DNA of 64,000 bases, taken from positions 1-64,000 of the forward strand of contig DATJAY010000020.1 of the NCBI GenBank assembly GCA_035515795.1. Reading direction: 5' to 3'. Source of the stretch: Candidatus Acidiferrales bacterium. GTDB taxonomy: Bacteria > Bacteroidota > Ignavibacteria > Kryptoniales > JAKASW01. This document shows positions 38,736 through 48,095 of this stretch, one piece after another. Made by a program: the position numbers and the translations under genes. Under the pieces are notes generated by a model. The model was not told the origin of the DNA, searched no databases, and saw nothing but the letters and a program-made list of their open reading frames with translations. Position 1 is the stretch's first letter, and every line of letters starts with the position of its first letter.

Positions 38736-38821
38736 GGAGTGATTTGGAATGGCGTTCGTCCCGATAGCATGTTTGACAATTGCAAACCTGTGGGCATGAG
38801 ATGGAAATTTCGGAGGTCATG

Positions 38822-41431
38822 ATGTCATATTTAACTAACAATCAGCATAACGCACTTGGTGATAACGGTATCCATGGAGCCTTTTTTGAAGACCACCCGT
38901 TGCCAATGTGGATACAGGATATTGATTCTCTCAGGATCATAGGAGTGAATCGGGCCGCAATGAACAAATATGGATATTCCCGTGAAGAATTCTTGGAAAA
39001 AACAATTGACGATATTCGGCTGTCAAAGGAAATGGAGCGCATTAACACAGACCTGCGGCCGGGTATTGTATATCCCAATATCCAACAGCATCGATTGAAA
39101 AGTGGTGAGATGATTGCGGTGGAAACCACTTCGCGTGTACTGGATTACGACGGACACAGCGCGGTGTTCACGATAATACACGATCTCGCCGATCAGAAAC
39201 GTGTGGAGGACGATCTAAATGAAGAGGCGAACCGCGACCTTATCGAAGCTATGCCCATCGGTTACTATAGATGCACGCAGAATAGATTTGTAGAAGTAAA
39301 TCCGGCGTTTGCAAGAATGTTGTGTTACAGCCGTGAAGAGTTGCTGGCCATTGATATCCCTGAAGGGCTTTATTTTAATCCCGCCAAGCTGGATTTGCAG
39401 GTGATGGATCGCGGCTTCCGCTCTAAACCGGAAATATGTCAACTCAGAAAAAAAGATGGGACCGAAATATACATCAACGACTTTTCCAGGTACGTCCAGG
39501 ATCCGGAAGGTGAAATCATTTATCGCGAAGGGATGTGCCGACAAATCTCGGATCACGAAGCTAAGACACCTTTGGAGGTCAATGCAATCGTCGATCAATT
39601 ACCGGTTGCCGTTGTCGTTCACACTGATTTGAAATTGGTTTACATGAATGCTGCGGCACTGAAATTGGCCGGCGCGCGTTCCTTTGGCCAGCTCCAGGGA
39701 AGATCGATGATGGAATTCGTCCATTCGGACTTCCAGTCAGTCATGATGGATCATATTAGCAACATATCGGTCGGCGAGCAAAAAGTCCAAATATCGGAGA
39801 TCGGGTTCGTCCGGGTCGATGGTTCGATGACGCTGGTTCAAATAACGAGTAATCCCATAACATATTTCGGCAGGCCTTCGATTCAGTCGACCATTCAGGA
39901 TATTGGTGAACGAAGGAAGATCGAGGAAACTCTGAGTCTTCAAAACACTGCCCTCAGCGCAATCGACAACGCAATCGTGATTACCGATCAGAGAGGAAAA
40001 GTAGAATGGGTAAATCCTGCTTTTGAAAAACTCACAGGTTACTCTCCATCTCAGGCTGGGGGCGCGGAGATAGGTAAGCTTGTAAAATCAGGGAAGCAGG
40101 ATAAGGAATTCTACAAAGACATGTGGGACACCATCCTGTCCGGAAAGACATGGCGCGGACAGCTTGTCAATCGGCGCAACGATGGTACGATTTACGATGA
40201 GGGCATGACCATAACGCCAGTCTTAAACGATGAAGGAAAAATTACTCACTTTGTTGCGACAAAGGAAGACGTCAGCGAGAGAAAATATCTCGAAGATGAA
40301 CTCACTCAGGCACAGAAGCTGGATATGGTTGGAAGGCTTGCCGGCGGTGTCGCCCATGACTACAACAACGTCCTGGGCGTGATCCTCGGCTATGGTGAGC
40401 TCATTAAGAGCAAGCTTCGCGATGAAGAGTCTATAAGACGTCAGCTCGATGCTATTATTGCGGCGGCGAAGAGGGGATCCGCTCTGACAAAGCAGCTCCT
40501 TTCCTTTGCGCGAAAGGATGTGATATCCCCTAAGATTATCAGCATCAACACGTCGATCGAGTCCATCAAAGAAATGTTGCAGCAGATCATCGGCGAGAAT
40601 CGTGAGCTGGCTCTCCATTTAGAAAACAATCTATGGAACATAAGAATAGATCCCACTCAACTCGACCAGATACTCGTGAACCTTGCAACGAACGCTAGGG
40701 ATGCAATCGCGGACGTGGGGACGATAACCATCGAAACGTCGAACATGTTTGTGGATGAAGCATTTGTTCGAGAACATCCCGAATTTTTGCCGGGCGAGTA
40801 CGTGAGGGTCTCGTTCTCAGACACGGGGAAAGGGATCGATAGGGACACTTTGAAAAGGATATTCGAGCCGTTCTTTACGACGAAGTCCGAGGGGAAAGGG
40901 CTGGGGCTTGCAATGGTCCACACGATAGTCAAACAGAACAGCAGCCATGTCGAGGTACAAAGCGAGCCGGGCATCGGAACAAAATTCGATATTTATTTTC
41001 CCCGCTCCAATGGAGAACCGGAGAAGGCAAAAGAGCAATCTCCGAGCGAATCGCCGAGAGGGGACGCAACCGTTCTCGTCGTGGAGGACAGGCCCGATCT
41101 GTTGGAGCTTGCGAAGAGAGGCTTGGAGCAATACGGATACAAAGTATTGACCGCATTGAATCCCAGAGAAGCCTTGTCGGTGTGCAGAGAGTTTTCAGGA
41201 GACATTGATTTGCTCCTCGCCGATGTCGTCATGCCGGGCATGAACGGCGGCGAGCTGAGTCGCAGAATTAGAGACATGAAGCCGGGGATAAGGACGCTCT
41301 TCATGTCCGGATACAGCGCAGACGTGATAGCGCCGCAGGACGCGGCAGGAAAAAGGATAGCATTCATCCAGAAGCCATTCACTCCGCAGGCTCTTGCTAA
41401 AAAGCTCCAGGAAGTCCTCCGCACAATCTGA
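38822..41431 (+). CDS. Multi-PAS hybrid sensor histidine kinase with C-terminal receiver
   Basis: 869 residues. The ATG at 38822 is preferred (GGAGGTC just upstream); ATGs at 38819 and 38801 are possible. Four PAS/PAC repeats occupy the first ~500 residues (GVNRAAMNKYGYSREEF, EVNPAFARMLCYSREELL, YMNAAALKLAGARSF, WVNPAFEKLTGYSPSQ). The HisKA has GGVAHDYNNVLGVILGYGEL (His in AHDYNN). The ATPase has DTGKGIDRDT and EGKGLGLAMVHTIV. A C-terminal receiver has LLLADVVMPGMNGG. There is no membrane segment. It is a cytosolic sensor and could feed one of the sigma-54 regulators. Confidence 0.88.
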   Translation: MSYLTNNQHNALGDNGIHGAFFEDHPLPMWIQDIDSLRIIGVNRAAMNKYGYSREEFLEKTIDDIRLSKEMERINTDLRPGIVYPNIQQHRLKSGEMIAVETTSRVLDYDGHSAVFTIIHDLADQKRVEDDLNEEANRDLIEAMPIGYYRCTQNRFVEVNPAFARMLCYSREELLAIDIPEGLYFNPAKLDLQVMDRGFRSKPEICQLRKKDGTEIYINDFSRYVQDPEGEIIYREGMCRQISDHEAKTPLEVNAIVDQLPVAVVVHTDLKLVYMNAAALKLAGARSFGQLQGRSMMEFVHSDFQSVMMDHISNISVGEQKVQISEIGFVRVDGSMTLVQITSNPITYFGRPSIQSTIQDIGERRKIEETLSLQNTALSAIDNAIVITDQRGKVEWVNPAFEKLTGYSPSQAGGAEIGKLVKSGKQDKEFYKDMWDTILSGKTWRGQLVNRRNDGTIYDEGMTITPVLNDEGKITHFVATKEDVSERKYLEDELTQAQKLDMVGRLAGGVAHDYNNVLGVILGYGELIKSKLRDEESIRRQLDAIIAAAKRGSALTKQLLSFARKDVISPKIISINTSIESIKEMLQQIIGENRELALHLENNLWNIRIDPTQLDQILVNLATNARDAIADVGTITIETSNMFVDEAFVREHPEFLPGEYVRVSFSDTGKGIDRDTLKRIFEPFFTTKSEGKGLGLAMVHTIVKQNSSHVEVQSEPGIGTKFDIYFPRSNGEPEKAKEQSPSESPRGDATVLVVEDRPDLLELAKRGLEQYGYKVLTALNPREALSVCREFSGDIDLLLADVVMPGMNGGELSRRIRDMKPGIRTLFMSGYSADVIAPQDAAGKRIAFIQKPFTPQALAKKLQEVLRTI

Positions 41432-41584
41432 GTAAGAGGGCTTCCTGGTCCAGGGGGCGCGGAGGTTTGTTGGGAGGCTGTAGTATGAAATCGGAATCGA
41501 AGAGGCTGACATGAACAGAATTGAACTGCAGGAGCGATTTCCAGGAGAAAGGGAGCGAATCGAAAACTTGACGAAAGGAGGAGA

Positions 41585-41773
41585 ATGCAAAAGAAAAAAC
41601 AGGCGATAGTGATTGCACCACTACCGCCCAGAAAAATTGATAAACAAGCATGTTCTCAGAATCGCGCAGTCGTATTAAGAAAATACGACGCGACAATATT
41701 GTTTATCAACGCGCATTCTAAAAAGAATTACAGACAAATTCAACAACAAAGGATTGAAAGGAAACTGCAGTGA
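41585..41773 (+). CDS. Small basic protein translationally coupled to the papain-like protease
   Basis: 62 residues starting MQKKKQAIVIAPLPPRKIDK. A good ribosome-binding site (AAAGGAGGAGA) precedes the ATG. The stop overlaps the GTG start of the protease by 4 bases (GTGA), indicating coupling. It is rich in K, R and Q, with one Cys near residue 23 and no signal peptide. I do not recognise it. It could be a regulatory leader, a chaperone or inhibitor of the protease, or a second peptide precursor; none is established. Confidence 0.45.
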   Translation: MQKKKQAIVIAPLPPRKIDKQACSQNRAVVLRKYDATILFINAHSKKNYRQIQQQRIERKLQ

Positions 41774-44583
41774 AAAGATTATTATATGTTTTGTGTATCG
41801 CTGCAATATTCTTCCCTCGGTTTTCCTTTTCACAAGAGAGAAGCATATCTGACTCCGCAAGAGCATTCGCTCAGAGCAGAATCAAGGCGATTAATCAAAT
41901 GATCAAAGAGAAAGGGTACCAATGGACTCCAGGTATTACGTCGAATTCCTACTTGACCAAAGAAGAAATGGCAGGACGCTGCGGACTCCAAAGAGATACT
42001 TCTATGTTGCAGGAAATGCTGCAAGTAGAGGATAGTTTGTACCAGCAGTATAAAGCTGCCGGAATGAAGAGCGGCAAATTGTTCAATACTCTCAGTGTAC
42101 CAAATTGGATAGGTATGATGGACTCCGTATGGAACCAGGAATGCGAGAATTGCTGGGCATACGCTGCAGCAGCCGTGACGGTCGGTTTGTTGCATAACTA
42201 TTATGGATCAAACGTTGGAATTCATCTCGATCAAATGGATATAACGAATAATGCAAGTTGCGGAAATTGTGGTGGAACATCATGGTTGCCATGTGGCTTG
42301 TCTTACATTTACAGTTCCAAAGTAAGGAGTAAACAAGGTCTGAATCAATTTCCAAATTTTGATCATGGATACTACACGGTCTCGTCTTACTCTGTAAACT
42401 CGGTCTCCATTTCTGCTATAAAGTCTGCGCTCCAAACCAGTCCTGTCCTCGCGGGAATGGAAGTTTACGAAGACTTCGCTTATTATTACACGGGAGGTGT
42501 TTACCAACATACATTTGGGAATGATCTGGGTGGGCACGCTGTCGTAATAGTAAGCTACGATGACGCTAACTCGTGCTGGATTTGCAAAAATAGCTGGGGA
42601 GGGAACTGGGGCGAACGTGAGCCAGGTCAGATTGATAAAGCAGGTGTTAACGGATACTTTAGGATCGCATATGGTCAGTGCGGAATTGATGCGGAGGGAA
42701 ACGTAACTGCTTCAGTAACATCAAGTGGCTGTCTCGCGAAGATGATTTCCAATTTCCAATCATTGCAGAATGCCGTCAATTTTTCTTTTGTAAGTAATGA
42801 GCTGGCTTATGTCCTTACTAGCCAAACGGTCAATGCCGGACAAACGCTGACCGTCCCTTCAGGTGCAAAGATAGTCTTTCAAGCTGGCACCTATCTCGCG
42901 GTCAACGGCACGCTCAACGCAAGTAGCGCCACATTTGATCAGAGTGGGTCTTCAAGCTGGATGGGCATAACCTACAACAGCGGTTCCAGCGGGTCGCTCA
43001 ATAATTGCACCATTCAACATGCGGGTACAGGAGTGACTTGCAACGGTGGTCTGTCCTCGATAAGCAGTTGCACAATACGGTACAACGGGATAGGAATCAG
43101 ATGCAATAACGTCATGCCTCCCATAACGAATTGCCATATTGATTACAACTCCGGCATGGGAATCTGGCTCAGCAACGTAGGTACGCCGAGTGCGCATATT
43201 GCAGGGAATAGTTTCTATAATTACTCCCAGCAGGGTCAGGCAATGGCTTTGTATTATTCATCCCCGCAGATTGATAATTCAGGACCCAATAATCTTACAA
43301 ATTATATATTCTACAACAATATGGGAATCTTCTGCGTTGGCTCAGCCCCTCAGATTTCTAACAGTGAGATTGATAACTGTGTCAACGGCCTTTATGTGAT
43401 TGCCAACAGTCACCCGACAATCGGCCCCTACGACAGGATGATTGGTAACCGCACCGCAATTTATGCTGATGGCTCCTACAACGTCTATTCTTACTATACC
43501 GACGTTTACCCTTGGAATCCCGGATACATGGCGGTTGTAGCTACGAATTCAGCGCAGGTAATTGCTCAAGCCGATTACTGGGGCCAGTATCCGCCAAATC
43601 CGTCAAACTTTTCGGCAACCAATGGGGCTTTGATTTTCTACCAACCGGGTAGCCCGTCCCCCTGGACGGGACCTCTGAGCAGTACCGCCCCAAGCGTAAA
43701 TCCTGACCCGCGGTCTTCACAAAGCAGGTCGAGCAATCCGAAGACGACGGCTTCCACCTCCGATGGAGGCTATTCATTCGACCAGGAAGTACTCGATGCA
43801 GAAAAGATGATTGGGGATGGCAAATATGAAGATGCCATCAAGTTCTATACGACAAAGCTGAAGTCAACTGACAATGTTGCAATGAAGAGATATGTGTTAG
43901 GACAATTAGCCGAATGCTATAGGGGAGAAGGGAAAAAAGATTTTTCAGACTTCTTGAATACGGAAGTTCGGCCGCAGTTGTCTAAAGATGACGGACTATA
44001 TGCTACGACATTAGAACTAGAGAATCTTTTCCTGATCCCGGGACACGACTACAAGAAAGCGATAGAAAATCTCACGACGCTGAAGACTCAGTTTGCGAGC
44101 GATGCTACAACGTCTAAGAACGCTCTCTTCGATTTAGGGTATATTCATAATTTCCTCCTCAACGACGCTGTGAAAGGAAAAGGCTACTTCGATGAGCTAA
44201 AGTCTAAATACCCAGACGATATGCTTACGTGGCAGGCCAGACTCTTCCTTGGTGAGGTTGACAGCATTCCTGCCTCATCGGGTGTAAAGTCTAAGGGAAG
44301 CGTTGCGGAAGGTGTTCTCGGAGACGTTGCCCTTATTGATAATTACCCGAATCCATTCAACCCGACGACGGTTATAAGCTATACCATTCCTAAGGATGGA
44401 CAGGTTACGTTGAAAATCTTTGATGTCCTCGGCAGAGAAGTGAAAACGCTTGTGAACGAATTCCAGCAAGTCGGAAGATACTCGGTTACACTCGACGGTT
44501 CCGGGCTGGCGAGTGGTGTGTATTTCTACAGGCTAGTATCTGGTAATTATGTTTCGACAAAGAAGATGATGCTGATGAAGTAA
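41770..44583 (+). CDS. T9SS-exported papain-like (C1) cysteine protease with beta-helix and repeat domains
   Basis: 937 residues with a GTG start. The signal peptide is KRLLYVLCIAAIFFPRFSFS. The papain-type catalytic domain has Cys128 (NQECENCWAYAAAA), His256 (LGGHAVVIVSYDD) and Asn274 (CKNSWGGNWGE), and extra Cys (CGNCGG). Residues ~380-640 form short repeating strands resembling a right-handed beta-helix (CTIRYNGIGIRCNNV). A TPR-like helical region follows. The C-terminal type IX sorting domain has NYPNPFNPTTVISY and ends STKKMMLMK. It is extracellular. A role in cleaving the exported peptide is possible but only inferred from proximity. Confidence 0.88.
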   Translation: MKRLLYVLCIAAIFFPRFSFSQERSISDSARAFAQSRIKAINQMIKEKGYQWTPGITSNSYLTKEEMAGRCGLQRDTSMLQEMLQVEDSLYQQYKAAGMKSGKLFNTLSVPNWIGMMDSVWNQECENCWAYAAAAVTVGLLHNYYGSNVGIHLDQMDITNNASCGNCGGTSWLPCGLSYIYSSKVRSKQGLNQFPNFDHGYYTVSSYSVNSVSISAIKSALQTSPVLAGMEVYEDFAYYYTGGVYQHTFGNDLGGHAVVIVSYDDANSCWICKNSWGGNWGEREPGQIDKAGVNGYFRIAYGQCGIDAEGNVTASVTSSGCLAKMISNFQSLQNAVNFSFVSNELAYVLTSQTVNAGQTLTVPSGAKIVFQAGTYLAVNGTLNASSATFDQSGSSSWMGITYNSGSSGSLNNCTIQHAGTGVTCNGGLSSISSCTIRYNGIGIRCNNVMPPITNCHIDYNSGMGIWLSNVGTPSAHIAGNSFYNYSQQGQAMALYYSSPQIDNSGPNNLTNYIFYNNMGIFCVGSAPQISNSEIDNCVNGLYVIANSHPTIGPYDRMIGNRTAIYADGSYNVYSYYTDVYPWNPGYMAVVATNSAQVIAQADYWGQYPPNPSNFSATNGALIFYQPGSPSPWTGPLSSTAPSVNPDPRSSQSRSSNPKTTASTSDGGYSFDQEVLDAEKMIGDGKYEDAIKFYTTKLKSTDNVAMKRYVLGQLAECYRGEGKKDFSDFLNTEVRPQLSKDDGLYATTLELENLFLIPGHDYKKAIENLTTLKTQFASDATTSKNALFDLGYIHNFLLNDAVKGKGYFDELKSKYPDDMLTWQARLFLGEVDSIPASSGVKSKGSVAEGVLGDVALIDNYPNPFNPTTVISYTIPKDGQVTLKIFDVLGREVKTLVNEFQQVGRYSVTLDGSGLASGVYFYRLVSGNYVSTKKMMLMK

Positions 44584-44638
44584 TTCGATTGGGAACCTTG
44601 TGAAGGGTCTAAACCTTCGCCGGGTCAGTCTTATTTGG

Positions 44639-44671
44639 GGTCTGAGTTCATTTCGGAACTCAGACCTCTTT
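44639..44671 (+). terminator. Rho-independent terminator after the papain-like protease
   Basis: Perfect 11-bp stem GGTCTGAGTTC/GAACTCAGACC with a 6-base loop, followed by TCTTTTG. It lies 56 bases after the stop codon and marks the right end of the operon-like block. Confidence 0.85.
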
Positions 44672-44700
44672 TGTCCTACTTGTTTCCCGGTTAACGGAAG

Positions 44701-45060
44701 CTATTTCCTCCTATTATATCCCTTTTCTTCATAAGGCTGAAGTTTCTCAAGCCACATCTCTTCGAGGACGGTCAGATCTTCCGTGTAGTCATAGCCCGCC
44801 TCTTCCTTCGGCTTGAGATAATCCACAATTTCGAATGCAAAGTTCTTTTCACCCAATTCAGAGTAGTCCTTCTGCAGCTCCGAGTTCATGTGAGCACCAT
44901 GGTCGAGCTGGAATTTATTGCTGTTAAGTTTCGCCTGCAGGTTCTTCGCGCTGCCGAGAAAGATCTTTCCGTTGATCAGATTTCTTATCTGATAAACACC
45001 CATCGGCTGCACGGTCTGTTTATATTGCTTCTTTAGTTCCTTCTTATCGGTCAATCGCAT
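44701..45060 (-). CDS. GIY-YIG nuclease-family protein
   Basis: 119 residues. The core GVYQIRNLINGKIFLGSAKNL is the GIY...YIG-type motif in the GVY/FLG form. The later conserved Glu lies in LTVLEEMWLEKLQ. This is the compact single-domain form (UvrC-like N-terminal fold). Roles in the family range from repair to mobile elements; nothing nearby indicates which applies. Confidence 0.75.
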   Translation of the reverse strand: MRLTDKKELKKQYKQTVQPMGVYQIRNLINGKIFLGSAKNLQAKLNSNKFQLDHGAHMNSELQKDYSELGEKNFAFEIVDYLKPKEEAGYDYTEDLTVLEEMWLEKLQPYEEKGYNRRK

Positions 45061-45196
45061 CTCCAGTTCTTCAGGCTACAATTTAATAATTGAAAATGAA
45101 TTCTCTTTGCTTTAAGCGGCGACTTTAGATAATTTTTTATATAAAGCGAATCTTATATAATGATCTAAGTTTTGTTTCCCAAATTCGGAGATAGCA

Positions 45197-47227
45197 ATGG
45201 TCCGTAAAAAGTTCATTTTCCTAATAACCGTTCTCCTCACGAGTGCATCATCCGCTCTTCCTTCCGGAGTCGGACGAGAGTCACAGTCTGTGGGATCATC
45301 CCAATCCTCTCCGCTGCAATGGTGGCGTGATGCGAGGTTCGGTATGTTCATCCACTGGGGAATTTATGCTGTGCCTGCAAAGGGAGAATGGTACATGACG
45401 ACCGCACAGGTGCCGCGAGGAGAGTACGAGAAGTACGCGCTGCAATTTGATCCGACGAAGTTCGATGCAGATCGCTGGGCCGAGATCGCCCATGATGCAG
45501 GAATGAAGTATATCGTCATCACGTCGAAGCACCATGACGGCTTCTGTATGTTCAAAACCAAAACGAATCATTACAATGTCGTCGATGCGACACCATGGCA
45601 CAAGGATCCGCTCAAGGCGCTCAGCGCCGCTTGCCGACGGCATGGGATCAAATTTGCCGTTTATTATTCGATCATGGACTGGCATACTCCGTTTCAAGGA
45701 GCGTACAAGCCGGACTCTCTGCATCCTGTTTACAACCCGACTCATTTCAAAGAGGGAGAAAAGGGAGCTTACATCAGTTACATGAAGACCGAGCTGAAAG
45801 AGCTTGTCACTCAATATCATCCTGCAATTTTGTGGTTCGACGGACAGTGGATGGATGGCTGGACCGACGAAGACGGCAGGGCGATTTATGATTACCTGCA
45901 CAAGCTCGATCCCGACATAATCGTCAACAACCGAGTCAGAGGAGCAGGCGATTATGAGACTCCCGAGCAGCAGATTCCCGCGAACGGTTTGCCCGGTCAT
46001 GATTGGGAAACTTGCATGACGATCAACAACAGCTGGGGATTCAATGCCGCGGATTCCAATTTCAAGTCCGCCGAAGAACTGATTCACAATCTCATAGACA
46101 TTGCAAGTAAAGGCGGAAATTATCTTCTCAATGTCGGACCGACGGCGAAAGGAGTGATCCCGCAGCCTGAGGTGGACCGTCTCGACTCTATGGGACGCTG
46201 GCTGAAAGTCAACGGCGAATCTATCTACGGCACGACAGCCAGTCCTTTCACTGCTCAACTTCCGTGGGGACGCTGCACGCAGAAGCACGGTAAACTTTTC
46301 TTGAACGTCTTCGACTGGCCGGCCGACGGGAAACTTGTCGTTCACGGAGTTTATAATAAACCACGACAAGCCTTCCTTCTCGCCGACAAAGAGAGAAGTC
46401 TGTTGAATGTAGAGAAAAGCGGTGACTCGTTGTTGATAGAAGTTCCGCCGAAAGCTCCCGATGGAATCAGCAGCGTGGTGGTCCTTGATTTCAATCCGAA
46501 GGGTTCTGCTCGGATTGGAAAAGCAGAGATTTACAACCCGCCTTCGATCAAAGCGCAAACAAAAATATTTATCGACACTCTCGACGTGACCATTGATGCG
46601 AGCGGAGAAAAGACTGAAGTGCGTTACACATTAGACGGAAGCGGCCCGACAATGAAATCGCCGGTAGCGGTGAATCCGATCAGGATAACAGGGACGACCG
46701 TTATCAGTGCGAGGTGTTTTCGTGACAGTGAAGCAGTGAGCGAGACTGCGCAAGCGGCGTTTACGAAAGTGAAACCGGAAGACGCTGCAAGAGTTGACAG
46801 CGCGAAGAATGGAATTCATTACGAGTACTTTACAGGAGAATGGGATTCTCTTCCCGATTTTGGAAAACTGAAGGCATCGCATGATGGTACACTAGTGAAT
46901 TTCCTGCTGCCGCCGCAGAGAGATCTTATCAATTACAGCGTCGTGTATGCGGGATACCTCAAAATCATGACAGACGGCATTTATGATTTTTGCACGGCAT
47001 CGGATGATGGAAGCAAATTATTTATCGGAGACAGGCTGGTTGTGGATAATGATTATCAACACAGCGTAATTGAGAAGGAAGGAACCATTGCGCTGAAGGA
47101 GGGTTATCATCCGATCCGCGTGGAGTTTTTCCAGCGCGGCGGCGCAGACAGTCTCGGTGTTTTCTGGTCGGTTACTGGCGCCATGAAGCAGTCAATACCC
47201 GATTCGCAAATTTATACTGGCAAATAA
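45197..47227 (+). CDS. Secreted alpha-L-fucosidase (GH29) with CHB_HEX-like and PA14 domains
   Basis: 676 residues. The ATG at 45197 follows CGGAGATAGCA. The N-terminus is a signal peptide. The GH29 catalytic barrel begins WWRDARFGMFIHWGIYAVP and has the nucleophile Asp215 in ILWFDGQWMDGW; HHDGFCMF is another family signature. A chitobiase-C-like domain (VRYTLDGSGP, ~470-530) and a PA14 domain (~535-670, TASDDGSKLFIGDRLVVDND) follow. It releases fucose from glycans outside the cytoplasm. The start codon lies downstream of the divergent GIY-YIG gene. Confidence 0.92.
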   Translation: MVRKKFIFLITVLLTSASSALPSGVGRESQSVGSSQSSPLQWWRDARFGMFIHWGIYAVPAKGEWYMTTAQVPRGEYEKYALQFDPTKFDADRWAEIAHDAGMKYIVITSKHHDGFCMFKTKTNHYNVVDATPWHKDPLKALSAACRRHGIKFAVYYSIMDWHTPFQGAYKPDSLHPVYNPTHFKEGEKGAYISYMKTELKELVTQYHPAILWFDGQWMDGWTDEDGRAIYDYLHKLDPDIIVNNRVRGAGDYETPEQQIPANGLPGHDWETCMTINNSWGFNAADSNFKSAEELIHNLIDIASKGGNYLLNVGPTAKGVIPQPEVDRLDSMGRWLKVNGESIYGTTASPFTAQLPWGRCTQKHGKLFLNVFDWPADGKLVVHGVYNKPRQAFLLADKERSLLNVEKSGDSLLIEVPPKAPDGISSVVVLDFNPKGSARIGKAEIYNPPSIKAQTKIFIDTLDVTIDASGEKTEVRYTLDGSGPTMKSPVAVNPIRITGTTVISARCFRDSEAVSETAQAAFTKVKPEDAARVDSAKNGIHYEYFTGEWDSLPDFGKLKASHDGTLVNFLLPPQRDLINYSVVYAGYLKIMTDGIYDFCTASDDGSKLFIGDRLVVDNDYQHSVIEKEGTIALKEGYHPIRVEFFQRGGADSLGVFWSVTGAMKQSIPDSQIYTGK

Positions 47228-47272
47228 ATCGCGACATTGAGGTGTACAGCGCTATACAATGCTATGAAATAA

Positions 47273-47301
47273 AAATGGCGCCTTCTCCCTTGGCGCCATT
47301 T
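47273..47301 (+). terminator. Terminator after the fucosidase gene
   Basis: Perfect 10-bp stem AAATGGCGCC/GGCGCCATTT with a 9-base loop, 46 bases past the stop. The A/T ends make it potentially active in both directions, though the convergent gene ends 80 bases further on. Confidence 0.7.
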
Positions 47302-47380
47302 GGATTCTCGTCTCGGTGTTGATCTCCGAAGCCGATATCCGGTGCGAAAGTTTAACCGTCGCACATCAGTCAATTAAAAA

Positions 47381-47824
47381 TTAACGTCGTTTGCCTCTTC
47401 TTGCGGTTCTCTTGGGCTTTGCAGCCTTTCTCTTTTTCGCTGAAGCCTTCTTAGGTTTCGGCTCTGGTGGAGGAGTCTGGGGCCCTTTTACCAAACCGAT
47501 GACATTTCCTTCGGGATCGGCGATCTGCGCAAACGTGACCATCCCTGCATCAGTGAGCGGCACGACTACTCTTCCGCCGAGGCTGACAGCCTTGTCGATA
47601 TGCGCCTGAACATCCTCGACCTGAACATAAAACGTTACACTTGCGCCTGGTCCCATTGCTTGGCCGATGCCGCCGTTGATTCCCATCTTCACTCCGGTAT
47701 TCACCATTCCGTAATTCATGCTTGGGTCCATCTCAATTTTCCAGCCGAAGAGGCTGGAGAAAAATTCTCGAACGCGTGCAGCGTCTTTCGCGTTCACCTC
47801 AAAATGCGTAACGGGTGCTGCCAT
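47381..47824 (-). CDS. VOC/glyoxalase-like protein with Lys-rich tail
   Basis: 147 residues. The bleomycin-resistance/glyoxalase fold has HFEVNAKDAARVREFFSSLF, GWKIE, the conserved VTFYVQVEDVQAHIDKAVSLGG and the closing IADPEGNVIGLV. The last ~30 residues are a Lys/Arg/Pro-rich tail (KKASAKKRKAAKPKRTARRG) reminiscent of histone-like or nucleic-acid-binding tails, unusual for this family. The enzyme substrate is unknown. Confidence 0.85.
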   Translation of the reverse strand: MAAPVTHFEVNAKDAARVREFFSSLFGWKIEMDPSMNYGMVNTGVKMGINGGIGQAMGPGASVTFYVQVEDVQAHIDKAVSLGGRVVVPLTDAGMVTFAQIADPEGNVIGLVKGPQTPPPEPKPKKASAKKRKAAKPKRTARRGKRR

Positions 47825-48095
47825 TTTTCCTCCTTTTGTTAATGTTTGGTTTATTTATCGTTAGCCACAACAACAACAACTCTCCATGAAAATGACAAAT
47901 AATGCATTCCGAATTTAAGTCATGAAGATGTATAGGTCAAGTAGGTTGTGACGAAAAACGGATAAAATATTCGGCTCACGAGAAATTTCTTGGAAGTAAT
48001 TCATCCGCGGCATGTCTCTTCCATTATTGCTTTGTCAGGTGGAGGATTCCCAAATAGTTGAAATTTATCGGAATTCTGCTTGATTTTGCCGGTTT

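Noticed and set aside
41512-41610. 32-residue ORF starting MNRIELQERF just before the small coupled ORF
   Set aside because: Only a weak AGAGG precedes it and it overlaps the better-supported ORF at 41585 in another frame.
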